A DNA stretch of 64,000 nt from Rhizobium mesosinicum (GTDB lineage Bacteria; Pseudomonadota; Alphaproteobacteria; Rhizobiales; Rhizobiaceae): assembly GCF_019511345.1 (NCBI RefSeq), contig NZ_JAEUAK010000013.1:1-64000 (forward strand), written 5' to 3'. The notes under the pieces are model-generated. The model was given only the letters and a program-made list of their open reading frames with translations. It was not told the origin of the DNA and did not search any database. The position numbers and the translations under genes were made by a program. Positions 8,043 to 16,742 of the stretch are shown here, one piece after another. Numbering within the stretch: the first letter of the stretch is position 1; every line of letters begins with the position of its first letter.

Positions 8043-9329
8043 ATGACATCGCTCAGCAGTATTGCAGGGAAATTTGCGATCGCAGGCCTCGTCTCGGTCG
8101 CATTCGTGGGCTCCGCCATCGGCGCCGACAGGAAATACGAAGGCATCGCTCTGACGCTTGCCTCGCAAAACGACCAGTTCGCAGCTGTTCTGGCTGCCAT
8201 CGCGCCGAAATTCACCGAAGAGACAGGCGCCACCGTCAAGGTCGACATTCTCGACTACGGCTCGCTTCTGACCAAGACGACGACAGATTTCGTCGGCGGC
8301 ACCGGCGGCTACGACCTGGTGACGATGGATATCGTCTGGGCCGGCCAGTATGCCGAAAACAAATACACTGTCGACCTCAGCGAATGGATGAAACGCGACG
8401 CCGCCGAATTGAAGCTCGATGACATTTATCCGACGCTTCTCAACGCGCTTGGCCATTGGGGCGACAAGCAGGTTGCCTTCCCCTTTGCCGGTTACGCCAA
8501 CGTGCTCGCTTATCGTAAGGATCTGTTCGATGCCGCCGGCCTGAAGGCGCCGGCGACGATGGAAGAAATGATTGCGGCAGCCTACAAGCTGACCGATCCC
8601 GGCAAGAAGATTTACGGATTCGTTGCCAACGGCCAGAAAGGCCCGGCAGTCGCCCAGGACTGGATGCAGTATAATACCGAGATGGGTGGTTCGATCCTTG
8701 GCTCAGATGGCAAGCCGGCACTCAATTCCGAAGCCAATATCAAGAGCCTGACCGTCTATAAGGACCTCTTCATGAAGGCGGCTCCTCCCGGGGCCGTTAA
8801 CTATGACTGGGGCGGGCGCGAGGAAAGCTTCCGCCAGGGCATCGCCGCGACGATGCAGACATGGTCGGTCGGCGCTCCCGGCTACTACGATCCTGCAATT
8901 TCCAAGATCGTCGACAAGGTGGCGATCACGACCGCCCCGCGCGGCGCCGGCCTGCCGAAGCTTTACGGGATCGGCGGCTGGGGCATGGCGATCAACGCCA
9001 GCATCAAGGACACGCAGAAGGAAGCGGCCTGGGCCTTCATCAAATGGCTGACCAGCCCGCCGGTGCACAAGGAGTTCAACATGATGGGCGCCGGCAGCTT
9101 CCTGCGCAAGAGCGAGATGACCGATCCCGATCTGTTGAAGAAGTTCCCCTTCCTGCCCGTCATCGCCGAGACATTCGAGCATGGTGACGGCGAATATCGC
9201 CCGCGCATCCCGCAATATCCGGAAATCCAAGACTTGCTCGGCACCGCCGTCAACGACGTACTTGTCGGCAACGCCGATCCCAAGATGGCACTCGATGCCG
9301 CTCAGGAAGCGGCTGCGAAGCTCTTTTGA
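8043..9329 (+). CDS. ABC transporter substrate-binding protein, carbohydrate (family 1) type
   Basis: A 428-residue periplasmic binding protein with an N-terminal signal peptide ending near GSAIGADRKY. The body has the family-1 extracellular solute-binding pattern (LASQNDQFAAVLAAIAPKFTEETG, YKLTDPGKKIYGF, GIGGWGMAINAS, WAFIKWLTSP). The ATG at 8043 was chosen because GGGGAGC lies 6 nt upstream and the residues before it are not a signal sequence. It is the first gene of the plus-strand transport operon, followed by a hairpin and two permeases. Members of this family bind sugars, polyols, glycerol phosphates or nucleoside-like molecules; the neighbouring kinase and hydrolases favour a glycoside. 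Confidence 0.9.
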   Translation: MTSLSSIAGKFAIAGLVSVAFVGSAIGADRKYEGIALTLASQNDQFAAVLAAIAPKFTEETGATVKVDILDYGSLLTKTTTDFVGGTGGYDLVTMDIVWAGQYAENKYTVDLSEWMKRDAAELKLDDIYPTLLNALGHWGDKQVAFPFAGYANVLAYRKDLFDAAGLKAPATMEEMIAAAYKLTDPGKKIYGFVANGQKGPAVAQDWMQYNTEMGGSILGSDGKPALNSEANIKSLTVYKDLFMKAAPPGAVNYDWGGREESFRQGIAATMQTWSVGAPGYYDPAISKIVDKVAITTAPRGAGLPKLYGIGGWGMAINASIKDTQKEAAWAFIKWLTSPPVHKEFNMMGAGSFLRKSEMTDPDLLKKFPFLPVIAETFEHGDGEYRPRIPQYPEIQDLLGTAVNDVLVGNADPKMALDAAQEAAAKLF

Positions 9330-9378
9330 CGACGGTTGACGCTGCACAGTTCCCTCCCCTGGGCCGCGCCTGAAGCAC

Positions 9379-9409
9379 TCTGCCGAAAATAGAAGTGGTT
9401 TTCGGCAGA
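9379..9409 (+). terminator. Perfect 11-bp stem-loop between binding protein and permease
   Basis: TCTGCCGAAAA (9379-9389) pairs perfectly with TTTTCGGCAGA (9399-9409) around a 9-nt loop, 50 nt after the binding-protein stop. There is no T-run, so it may act as an mRNA 3'-end stabiliser or partial terminator that keeps binding protein in excess over permease. Confidence 0.6.
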
Positions 9410-9597
9410 ATAGTCTTCCTCTTCGATTTGGATGCAGCTTCGGATCTTGGTCAACGCGACCGAAGTCATCCGGATCCTGGGCACGCTTCCCGCTGTTTCC
9501 AGCCCATTGATCCGACGCGCCACAGGCTTCATGATCGGTTGAGCTCCGGGCTCTATCCCGATGTCGCGCATCGAACCAGGAACCTGATGGACGTAAC

Positions 9598-10539
9598 GTG
9601 ACCCTATCCCTCATTTCCGCGCTGAAGCCCTCCCCCGCCTTGAGCGTTTCTTATCTCGAGCGCAGGCGCCTGTTCTTCATCCTGATGACCTTACCGGCCA
9701 TGATTTACGTGCTTGTCATCGGTGTCTGGCCGCTGGCGCAGGGCATCTGGTTCAGTCTCTACGAATACAATCTGCTGAAACCGGCGCGGACGCATTTCGT
9801 CGGGCTCGGCAATTATGTCGATCTTCTTTCCGATACCGTGACGCGCGGTGCGTTCGTCAACACCCTCATTTTCACGGTTGGTGCCGTGAGCGTCGAATTG
9901 CTGCTCGGTTTTGCCATTGCGCTGGCGCTCTGGCGCGACGACCGCTTCAACCGGATCTGCCTGGCGCTGATCCTGATTCCGGTGACGATCACGCCGCTCG
10001 TCGTCGGGCTGATCTTCCGGGCGCTGCTGCTCGCCGACTACGGCCTCATCGGCTATTATCTTGCCGAGTTCGGGATTTCCGACCCGCGCGGACTTTTCGC
10101 CAATCCGAACTCGGCGCTGGCGACCCTTATCTTCGTCGATATCTGGGAATGGACGCCGTTGGTGGCACTGATCCTGCTTGCGGGCCTGAAAGCGCTGCCG
10201 GGCGATATTCTCGAGGCTTCCGAAGCGGATGGAGCAACAGCGCTGCAGCGGCTGAGGACCATCGTCGTTCCCTTGATGCTGCCTTCGATCTTGCTGGCGT
10301 TGACGCTGCGCACCATCGATGCCTTCCGGGTTTTCGACAGCGTCTATGTGACGACTGGCGGCGGGCCGGGCAACGCGACCAACACACTGATGCTGCATGC
10401 GGTAAAGCAGGGGCTGGAATTCTTCAATATCGGCCGCGCCTCGGCGATTGCCAACCTGACGCTGATTTGCATCGCCGTGATCGCGGCAGGCTTCATTCTG
10501 TTGATCCGCAAGGCGGACAGAAAGGCAAACGGGCGATGA
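9598..10539 (+). CDS. Carbohydrate ABC transporter permease (MalF/UgpA type)
   Basis: A 313-residue inner-membrane permease with six predicted membrane segments beginning at LFFILMTLPAMIYVLVIGVWPL. The coupling-helix EAA motif is visible as EASEADGATALQRLRTIVVPLMLP. The start is taken as the GTG at 9598; an ATG at 9587 reads into TGA and the next in-frame ATG would remove part of the first helix region. The last 4 nt overlap the start of the second permease (ATGA), indicating translational coupling. It forms the MalF-like half of the pore. Confidence 0.87.
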   Translation: MTLSLISALKPSPALSVSYLERRRLFFILMTLPAMIYVLVIGVWPLAQGIWFSLYEYNLLKPARTHFVGLGNYVDLLSDTVTRGAFVNTLIFTVGAVSVELLLGFAIALALWRDDRFNRICLALILIPVTITPLVVGLIFRALLLADYGLIGYYLAEFGISDPRGLFANPNSALATLIFVDIWEWTPLVALILLAGLKALPGDILEASEADGATALQRLRTIVVPLMLPSILLALTLRTIDAFRVFDSVYVTTGGGPGNATNTLMLHAVKQGLEFFNIGRASAIANLTLICIAVIAAGFILLIRKADRKANGR

Positions 10540-11354
10540 GCAAACGCAGTCTCAGCCGCATCGGCGAGCGCGGCTTCATTCTGGTCATGCTCGCCTTTTT
10601 CCTGCTGCCTTTCCTGTGGCTGGCCTCGACCGCCTACAAGCCCTCGCGTGACATCTTCTCGATCCCCCCGAAACTGACCTTCATGCCGACCTTCGAGCAA
10701 TTTGCGACGGTCTTCCGCCTGTTCGACGTGTGGAACCTGCTATCATCGAGCCTTCTGATCGCCGGCGGTTCCGTCATCCTCTCATTGCTGCTCGGCGTGC
10801 CGGCCGGCTATGCGCTGGCCCGCTCGACGAGCCGCTATGCCGTTGCCGTTGCCTATTTCTTCATGGCGATCCGCATGGTGCCGGCTGTCGCTGCGCTGAT
10901 CCCCTTCTATCTTATGATGCGCGATATCGGGCTGCTCGGCAGCTGGATCGCCGTCGTTCTCATCAATGCGATGCTGAACTCCGCCTTCGTCACCTGGATG
11001 ATGTTTTCCTATTTCCGCAGCTTGCCGAAGGAACTGGAAGAGGCCGCGCTGACGGATGGATGCACGCTGTTCGGCTCCTTCCGGCGCGTGGCTCTGCCAG
11101 CGGTGCGCTCGGGCGTCGTGGCCTCCACGCTCTTCTGTCTGATGTTCTCCTGGAACGACTTCCTCTACCCGATGTTCCTGACCCGGCTGGATTCCAAACC
11201 AATCTCGGTCGCGCTGCTTTCAGCGTACGGGACGAAAGACATCACCTGGGGCACGCTCGGCGCGCTGGCGCATTTCTCGACGATCCCAATCGTACTGATC
11301 GTGCTCTTGCTCAACCGCTATTTCGTGCAGGGCTTAACGAAGGGCATTCACTAA
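10536..11354 (+). CDS. Carbohydrate ABC transporter permease (MalG/UgpE type)
   Basis: A 272-residue permease, MalG-like partner of the upstream gene. Six membrane segments can be traced from ERGFILVMLAFFLLPFLWL to FSTIPIVLIVLLLNRYF. The EAA loop reads EEAALTDGCTLFGSFRRVALP. The start ATG at 10536 overlaps the previous stop; the frame is open further upstream but that sequence is the shadow of the first permease. The gene ends 13 nt before the stop of the convergent ATPase gene, so the ATPase of the same transporter is transcribed towards it from the other side. Confidence 0.9.
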   Translation: MSKRSLSRIGERGFILVMLAFFLLPFLWLASTAYKPSRDIFSIPPKLTFMPTFEQFATVFRLFDVWNLLSSSLLIAGGSVILSLLLGVPAGYALARSTSRYAVAVAYFFMAIRMVPAVAALIPFYLMMRDIGLLGSWIAVVLINAMLNSAFVTWMMFSYFRSLPKELEEAALTDGCTLFGSFRRVALPAVRSGVVASTLFCLMFSWNDFLYPMFLTRLDSKPISVALLSAYGTKDITWGTLGALAHFSTIPIVLIVLLLNRYFVQGLTKGIH

Positions 11355-11367
11355 AAAGGTGATGCAC

Positions 11368-12516
11368 TCAGGCGCGGATCGCCGCTTCCGTCGCGGCATC
11401 AAAGACATGGATGCGGGCGGGATCGGCGGTAAGCGACAGGCGCTCGCCGATTTTCACGCTGCTGGTCCCGTCAATGACGACACGCAGGCGTGGAGCCGAT
11501 AGCGGCACGTCATCCTCTTCGGCCGAAAGCGATTTCAGCCGGTCGGCAGCTTCGACCTCGACATGGACGAGAAGGCTGGCGCCGAGATCCTCAACGAAAG
11601 TGACGGTTCCGGCCAGACCGCCGGCGTCGACCGGCTGAAACGCTTCCGGGCGGATGCCAAGCACGACCGGGCGGCCGGCAGCAGCGGCGATGGCCGGCCG
11701 TTCCGCAAGCGCCTCGCCGGAAAACAGGATGGAAGCCCCGCCGAAGCGGGCTTCAGGACCGTCATCCGTCGTAAAGAGATCGACGGCCAACAGATTTATC
11801 GCCGGCGAGCCCATGAAGCTTGCGACAAAGAGATTGGCCGGCTGATCATAAAGACTGCGCGGCGCGCCAAGCTGCTGCAGCACACCACTCTTCATGACGG
11901 CGACGCGGTCGCCCATGGTCATGGCCTCGACCTGGTCATGGGTGACATAGACCGTGGTGATGCCAGATATTTTCTGCATGCGGGCGATTTCGGCACGCAT
12001 CTGGCCGCGCAGGCGAGCATCGAGATTGGAAAGCGGCTCATCCATCAGGAAGGCCTGGGGGCTGCGGGCGAGCGCCCGGCCCATGGCGACGCGCTGGCGC
12101 TGGCCGCCGGAGAGTTGAGCAGGCTTGCGGGCGAGATAGTCCTCGAGTTCCAGGAGCTTCGCTGTCTCCTGCACCTTGCGGGCGATTTCGGCCTTGTCGA
12201 GGCCGCGCACGCGAAGGCCGAAGCCGATATTGTCGGCCACCGTCAGATGTGGGTAGAGCGCATAGGACTGGAAGACCATGGCGATATCGCGGTCGCGCGG
12301 GGCAAGGTCGTTGACGACGGCGCCGTTGATCGTCAGGCGGCCACCGGTAATCTCTTCGAGGCCGGCGATCATGCGCAACGCCGTCGACTTGCCGCAGCCA
12401 GAGGGGCCGACCAGGACCAGGAATTCTCCGTTGCGTATGGTCATGTTGAGGTTGCGGATCGCCGCATAACCATCGCCGTAGCTCTTGCTGACCTGGTCGA
12501 AGACGATTTCAGCCAT
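11368..12516 (-). CDS. ABC transporter ATP-binding protein (UgpC/MalK type)
   Basis: A 382-residue ATPase of carbohydrate importers. Walker A is GPSGCGKST, the signature LSGGQRQRVAMGRAL, and Walker B AFLMDEPLSNLDA, followed by the H-loop VTHDQ. The C-terminal OB-type domain (about residues 235-382) includes VLGIRPEAF, the TOBE hallmark. It most likely powers the binding protein and permeases at 8043-11354, the only nearby carbohydrate importer lacking an ATPase. It is encoded on the opposite strand, downstream of the dehydrogenase gene with a 44-nt gap, which is an unusual split of one transporter into two convergent operons. Confidence 0.9.
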   Translation of the reverse strand: MAEIVFDQVSKSYGDGYAAIRNLNMTIRNGEFLVLVGPSGCGKSTALRMIAGLEEITGGRLTINGAVVNDLAPRDRDIAMVFQSYALYPHLTVADNIGFGLRVRGLDKAEIARKVQETAKLLELEDYLARKPAQLSGGQRQRVAMGRALARSPQAFLMDEPLSNLDARLRGQMRAEIARMQKISGITTVYVTHDQVEAMTMGDRVAVMKSGVLQQLGAPRSLYDQPANLFVASFMGSPAINLLAVDLFTTDDGPEARFGGASILFSGEALAERPAIAAAAGRPVVLGIRPEAFQPVDAGGLAGTVTFVEDLGASLLVHVEVEAADRLKSLSAEEDDVPLSAPRLRVVIDGTSSVKIGERLSLTADPARIHVFDAATEAAIRA

Positions 12517-12560
12517 GCTCTTTCCCTGATGAACGAAGGCCTGTTGCGGATCCTGAAGGC

Positions 12561-13346
12561 TCAGGTCGTATAGACGCCGCCGGTGACATTGATGCCTTGC
12601 CCGGTCATGAAGCGAGCCGAATTCGAGCAGAGGAAAACGACGACATCGGCCACATCCTCCGGCGTTTCCAGCCGGCCGAGCGGCGTCTGCGCGATATAAT
12701 CCGCAACGACGCGTTCGGGCGTGACGCCGCGCAGGCTCGCCTCCCAGGCGATCTCGCGCTCCTGCATGCCCGTCTTGACGAAACCGGGACAGACGGCGTT
12801 GACGCGGATGCCCGAAGCCGCGAGCTCGCGGGCGAGCGCCTGCGTCCAGCCGAGCACGGCAAATTTGCTGGCAGAATAATGGGCCAGCAGCGGAGCGCCG
12901 ATCTTTGCGGCAAGCGAGGCCGTATTGACGATGACGCCAGTGCCGGTGCGCGTGAAACGGCGGGCAGCAATCTGGTTGGTCAGGAAGATGCCGCGAATGT
13001 TGACGTCGAAATTATAGTCCCACTCCTCGTCCGTCAGTTCCAGCGCGTGCTGCATCGTGGAGACGCCGGCATTGGCGCAGAGGATATCATAACCACCCAC
13101 CTTCTCGACCACCTCGGAAAAAGTCGCCTCGACGGAGGCGCGCTTACGAACGTCGATCGCATGCGCGGTCGCTCCGCTGCCGATCTCGGTCGCCGTCTTT
13201 TCGGCGGCAGCCAGATTGATGTCGCAGATTGCGACCTGGATTGCCTGGCGGGATAGGGCAGTCGCGATCGCGCGCCCTATCCCCGTCGCTCCGCCGGTGA
13301 CGATCGCACGCTTGCCGGAGAGTTCTGGATAGCTCGGAGACTGCAT
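12561..13346 (-). CDS. SDR family NAD(P)-dependent oxidoreductase
   Basis: A 261-residue classical short-chain dehydrogenase. The Rossmann motif TGGATGIG lies near residues 17-24, CANAGVS is the NAG motif, and the active site shows an upstream Ser (NTASLAAK) and HYSASK (Tyr-x-x-x-Lys). The start was placed at the ATG of 13344-13346 because GAGGGCGG lies just upstream and a promoter candidate at 13378-13405 predicts transcription start near the alternative ATG at 13370. It probably oxidises or reduces a hydroxyl on the imported sugar or polyol. It leads a two-gene transcript with the ATPase. Confidence 0.88.
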   Translation of the reverse strand: MQSPSYPELSGKRAIVTGGATGIGRAIATALSRQAIQVAICDINLAAAEKTATEIGSGATAHAIDVRKRASVEATFSEVVEKVGGYDILCANAGVSTMQHALELTDEEWDYNFDVNIRGIFLTNQIAARRFTRTGTGVIVNTASLAAKIGAPLLAHYSASKFAVLGWTQALARELAASGIRVNAVCPGFVKTGMQEREIAWEASLRGVTPERVVADYIAQTPLGRLETPEDVADVVVFLCSNSARFMTGQGINVTGGVYTT

Positions 13347-13377
13347 ACCGCCCTCGTGAAATGGAGACATCGTCGAT

Positions 13378-13405
13378 CATATATCAACAAAATCGTACAC
13401 GACAA
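13378..13405 (-). promoter_or_regulatory. Candidate promoter for the dehydrogenase-ATPase transcript
   Basis: On the minus strand TTGTCG (13400-13405) and TATATG (13378-13383) are 16 nt apart, about 32 nt before the chosen start of the dehydrogenase. Each hexamer matches the sigma-70 consensus at 4 of 6 positions. Confidence 0.35.
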
Positions 13406-13411
13406 GAGAAA

Positions 13412-13449
13412 TTTGTGTTTGAATTTGTTCGAATTATTCGGTACACAAA
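13412..13449. promoter_or_regulatory. Inverted repeat TTTGTGT/ACACAAA, candidate DeoR operator
   Basis: A perfect 7-bp inverted repeat, TTTGTGT at 13412-13418 and ACACAAA at 13443-13449, separated by 24 nt of AT-rich sequence, between the divergent dehydrogenase and DeoR genes. GTACAC also occurs twice (13395-13400, 13441-13446). The shared half-site with 7907-7949 suggests autoregulation and coordinate control of the island by the adjacent DeoR protein. Confidence 0.45.
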
Positions 13450-13506
13450 AAGCAACAATCAGACAGGTGCAGCCGCGAACTGCGGCGGGAGGATGAGAAG
13501 CGCATC

Positions 13507-14358
13507 ATGGACGCGGAACAGCAGATGGTCGCCGCAGCGGAGAAGCCTAAGGTTCTGGCCCATGTGCGGCATGCGCGCATCCTGGAGACGCTGGCACGCA
13601 AAGGCGCGGTCTCCGTCAGTGATATCGCCTCGCAGCTTGCCGTTTCCGAAATGACCGTGCGCCGCGACCTGATTGAACTCGAAAAAGATGGCAGGCTGGT
13701 GCGCACGCATGGCGGCGCGGTGCGCAGCGGCAAGGCTTTCGAGCCAATTGCCGGTGAAGTTGTCGATCGCGAGGAGCCGACCTTCGAATCCCGGCTGACA
13801 CGCAATGCCACCGCCAAGCGGGCTATCGCGATGGCAGCAGCAGGCATTGCTGCCGGCGCGCGCACGCTGGCGCTGGACGTCGGCACCACGACCTATCTGC
13901 TCTCCGGTCTGCTGCTCAACCAGCCGCATATGAAGATATTTACCAACAGCGTGCGCAACGCCATGCAGCTCGGCACTGGCATCGGCGAGGTCTACTTGCC
14001 CGGCGGACGCATGCGCGGCGAAGAAATGGCGATCAGCAGCCAATCGGCCGTCGCGCAATTCGAGGAGCTTTGGTTCGACATTGCCTTCGTCGGCGTATCC
14101 GGGATCACGGCGCAGGGAATCTATGACTATTCCTTCGAGGACACCGATATGAAGCGGGTCTATCTGCGTCGCGCGACGCAGAAGGTGGTGCTTTGCGATT
14201 CCACCAAATTCAAGCGCATGTCGCTGGTGCATATTGCGCCACTGCAGCAATTCGACGTGCTGATCACTGATGCCATGCCGCCGGCCGAACTTGCCGATGC
14301 GCTCGCTGCTGCCGGCGTTCAGGTGCGCATCGCGCCCGAGGAGCAGCCGCTGCTTTGA
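13507..14358 (+). CDS. DeoR/GlpR family transcriptional regulator
   Basis: A 283-residue DeoR-type regulator. The N-terminal winged helix-turn-helix is at about residues 22-75 (RHARILETLARKGAVSVSDIASQLAVSEMTVRRDL), with the family-typical RTHGGAV after it. The sensor domain starts around residue 95 (KRAIAMAAAGIAAGARTLALDVGTTTYLL), where family members bind a phosphorylated sugar. It diverges from the dehydrogenase and precedes the BtpA, kinase and hydrolase genes. A sugar phosphate made by the FGGY kinase at 15243 is a reasonable inducer, by analogy with other DeoR proteins. Confidence 0.9.
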   Translation: MDAEQQMVAAAEKPKVLAHVRHARILETLARKGAVSVSDIASQLAVSEMTVRRDLIELEKDGRLVRTHGGAVRSGKAFEPIAGEVVDREEPTFESRLTRNATAKRAIAMAAAGIAAGARTLALDVGTTTYLLSGLLLNQPHMKIFTNSVRNAMQLGTGIGEVYLPGGRMRGEEMAISSQSAVAQFEELWFDIAFVGVSGITAQGIYDYSFEDTDMKRVYLRRATQKVVLCDSTKFKRMSLVHIAPLQQFDVLITDAMPPAELADALAAAGVQVRIAPEEQPLL

Positions 14359-14426
14359 TCTGCCCTCTCCCGCATCCGTCCCCCGCGGATGCCCGTCCAT
14401 CCGATTGCGCTTCAAGGAGTTCTCGC

Positions 14427-15227
14427 ATGATCTTTGATTTTTTTGGCGTCAAGAAGAAGGCGGTCATCGCGATGGCGCATATCGGCGCCTTGCCCGGCTC
14501 GCCAGCCTATGACGCTGCCGGCGGGCTGAACAGGCTCGTCGACGACGTGCTTTCCGATGTCGAGAAACTGCAGGTGGGCGGTGTCGACGCCATCATGTTC
14601 GGCAACGAGAACGACCGGCCCTACGTCTTCCAGGCGCCGCCGGAGGGACTGGCGGCGATGACCTCGATCGTCGAGCGGGTGAAGCCGCATCTGACCGTGC
14701 CGTTCGGCGTGAACTATCTCTGGGATCCTTCGGCAAGCGTTGCGATCGGCGCGGTAACCGGTGCGAGCTTCGTTCGCGAGATATTCACTGGGGTGTTCGC
14801 CTCTGACATGGGTGTCTGGCAGCCCGATTGCGCCAAGGCAGCGCGGCTGCGGCACAGTCTCGGCCGCGATGACATGAAGATGCTCTTTAACATCAACGCC
14901 GAATTTGCCCATTCGTTAGACCAGCGCCCGATTGAGCTCAGGGCAAAAAGCGCCGTATTCTCGTCGCTCGCCGATGCCATACTGGTTTCAGGACCGCTGA
15001 CAGGGCAGGCAGTCGATCAATCGGACCTGAGGCGCGTCTGTGAGACGGTGCGGGACGTTCCGGTCTTTGCCAATACGGGCGTCAACAAAGACAATGTGCG
15101 CGAGATACTGAGCGTTGCCAGCGGCGTCATCATCGGCACGCATTTCAAGGTGGACGGCAATACCTGGAACCCCGTCGACGGCGACCGGGTAAGGCGTTTC
15201 ATGGAGATCGTCGACAAGCTGCGCTAA
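14427..15227 (+). CDS. BtpA/SgcQ family protein
   Basis: A 266-residue TIM-barrel-type protein of the BtpA/SgcQ family, seen in AMAHIGALPGSPAY near the N-terminus, GGVDAIMFGNENDRPY, VPFGVNYLWDP and the C-terminal PVFANTGVNKDNV. E. coli SgcQ is annotated as a putative nucleosidase, and cyanobacterial BtpA affects photosystem I; neither role is proven for this branch. The ATG at 14427 has AAGGAG 8 nt upstream. It lies 68 nt after the regulator and 15 nt before the sugar kinase, so an enzyme producing or processing a sugar for that kinase is a sensible guess. It is not membrane-bound. Confidence 0.82.
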   Translation: MIFDFFGVKKKAVIAMAHIGALPGSPAYDAAGGLNRLVDDVLSDVEKLQVGGVDAIMFGNENDRPYVFQAPPEGLAAMTSIVERVKPHLTVPFGVNYLWDPSASVAIGAVTGASFVREIFTGVFASDMGVWQPDCAKAARLRHSLGRDDMKMLFNINAEFAHSLDQRPIELRAKSAVFSSLADAILVSGPLTGQAVDQSDLRRVCETVRDVPVFANTGVNKDNVREILSVASGVIIGTHFKVDGNTWNPVDGDRVRRFMEIVDKLR

Positions 15228-15242
15228 ACGACGGGAACCTTT

Positions 15243-16724
15243 ATGTCCATTACGCTTGGCCTCGATATCGGCACCACCTCCACCATCGGCATCTTGATCG
15301 AACTGCCAAACCGCGTGCTGGGGCTTGCCTCGCGGCCTTCGACGCTTCATTCGCCGCAGCACGGATGGGCCGAAGAAGACCCGGCGGAATGGTGGGCGAA
15401 TGTCTGCGAGATTACCAGGGAACTGATCGCGACGAGTGGGATCGAGGCACGGCAAATCGCGGCTGTCGGTGTGACCGGCATGCTGCCGGCCGTTGTGCTC
15501 CTTGACGACGCCGGCGAGGTGCTGAGGCCCAGCATCCAGCAGAGCGACGGGCGTTGCGGCGAGGAGGTCGAGGAGCTCAGGGCCGAGTGGAATGAGGCGG
15601 ATTTTCTCCGCAGAGCAGGAAACGGCATCAACCAGCAGTTGGTGACGGCAAAGCTGCGCTGGATCGCCCGGCATGAGCCCGAGATCTTCGAGCACATTGC
15701 AAGCGTTATGGGTTCCTATGATTTCATCAATTGGAAGCTGACCGGAACGAAGGCGATCGAGCAGAACTGGGCACTGGAAGCGGGTTTCATCGATATCAAC
15801 ACCGGCAGGCTCGACGACGAATTGATAGCGTTTGCCAGAGTTCGGCGGGACGCCATTCCTCAAAAGACCGTGTCGCACGAGGTGCTTGGCCATGTGACCG
15901 GTGAAGCCGCCAGGGCAACGGGGCTTTCATCCGGAACGGCTGTTATCGGTGGGGCAGCCGACATGATCGCCTCGGCCTTCGGGGCGGGGATCAACAAGGC
16001 GGGCGACGTGCTGCTGAAATTCGGCGGCGCGGTGGATATCCTGACAGCGACGGATGTCGCCCGGCCAGATCCGCGCATGTTCCTCGATTATCATCTTGTG
16101 CCGGGGCTCTATATGCCGAACGGCTGCATGTCGACCGGCGGCTCGGGACTTAACTGGTTCGTCCGCACCTTCGCCGGACGCGAGGAGATCGCGGCAAAGG
16201 CGGAGGGAATATCGGTGCACCGCTATCTCGATCGGCTGGCCGCGGAGTGCGCGGCCGGGGCGGACGGGCTGACGATCCTGCCCTACTTCCTCGGCGAGAA
16301 GACGCCGATCCACGATGCCAGCGCACGCGGCTTGATCGACGGGCTGACGCTCTCGCACCATATTGGCCATCTTTGGCGGGCGCTGCTGGAGGCCTATGCC
16401 TATGCGCTGCGTCATCACATCGACGTCCTGAACGACATCGGTCATCCGACGACGCGTTTCATCGTCTCGGACGGAGGATCGCAGAGCCATATCTGGATGC
16501 AGATCGTGTCCGATGTGCTGCAGCAACCGCTGCAGGGTCTCACCGGCCATCCCGGCTCGTGCCTCGGCGTCGCCTGGGCGGCGGCGATCGGCGCTGGGCT
16601 CACCGGGGACTGGTCCGGCGTAACAGCCTTTGTCGGCCAGGGTGAATGGATCACCCCCAACCCCGACAACGCTGCCGTTTATGATCGGGGCTATCGAAAC
16701 TATCGCGCGCTTTACAGACCATAG
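15243..16724 (+). CDS. FGGY-family carbohydrate kinase
   Basis: A 493-residue cytoplasmic sugar kinase. The N-terminal phosphate-1 motif LGLDIGTTST, the phosphate-2 type stretch AAVGVTGMLPAVVLLDD and the C-terminal FGGY segment (FIVSDGGSQSHIWMQIVSDVLQQPL) are all present, and the length is normal for xylulokinase-type members. GGAADMIASAFGAG is the adenosine-side GGxxD motif. The kinase would phosphorylate the sugar released from the imported compound. Sugar identity cannot be assigned, since FGGY sub-specificities (xylulose, ribulose, erythritol and others) need alignment. Confidence 0.87.
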   Translation: MSITLGLDIGTTSTIGILIELPNRVLGLASRPSTLHSPQHGWAEEDPAEWWANVCEITRELIATSGIEARQIAAVGVTGMLPAVVLLDDAGEVLRPSIQQSDGRCGEEVEELRAEWNEADFLRRAGNGINQQLVTAKLRWIARHEPEIFEHIASVMGSYDFINWKLTGTKAIEQNWALEAGFIDINTGRLDDELIAFARVRRDAIPQKTVSHEVLGHVTGEAARATGLSSGTAVIGGAADMIASAFGAGINKAGDVLLKFGGAVDILTATDVARPDPRMFLDYHLVPGLYMPNGCMSTGGSGLNWFVRTFAGREEIAAKAEGISVHRYLDRLAAECAAGADGLTILPYFLGEKTPIHDASARGLIDGLTLSHHIGHLWRALLEAYAYALRHHIDVLNDIGHPTTRFIVSDGGSQSHIWMQIVSDVLQQPLQGLTGHPGSCLGVAWAAAIGAGLTGDWSGVTAFVGQGEWITPNPDNAAVYDRGYRNYRALYRP

Positions 16725-16742
16725 ATCCAGCGGGATTTAAAC

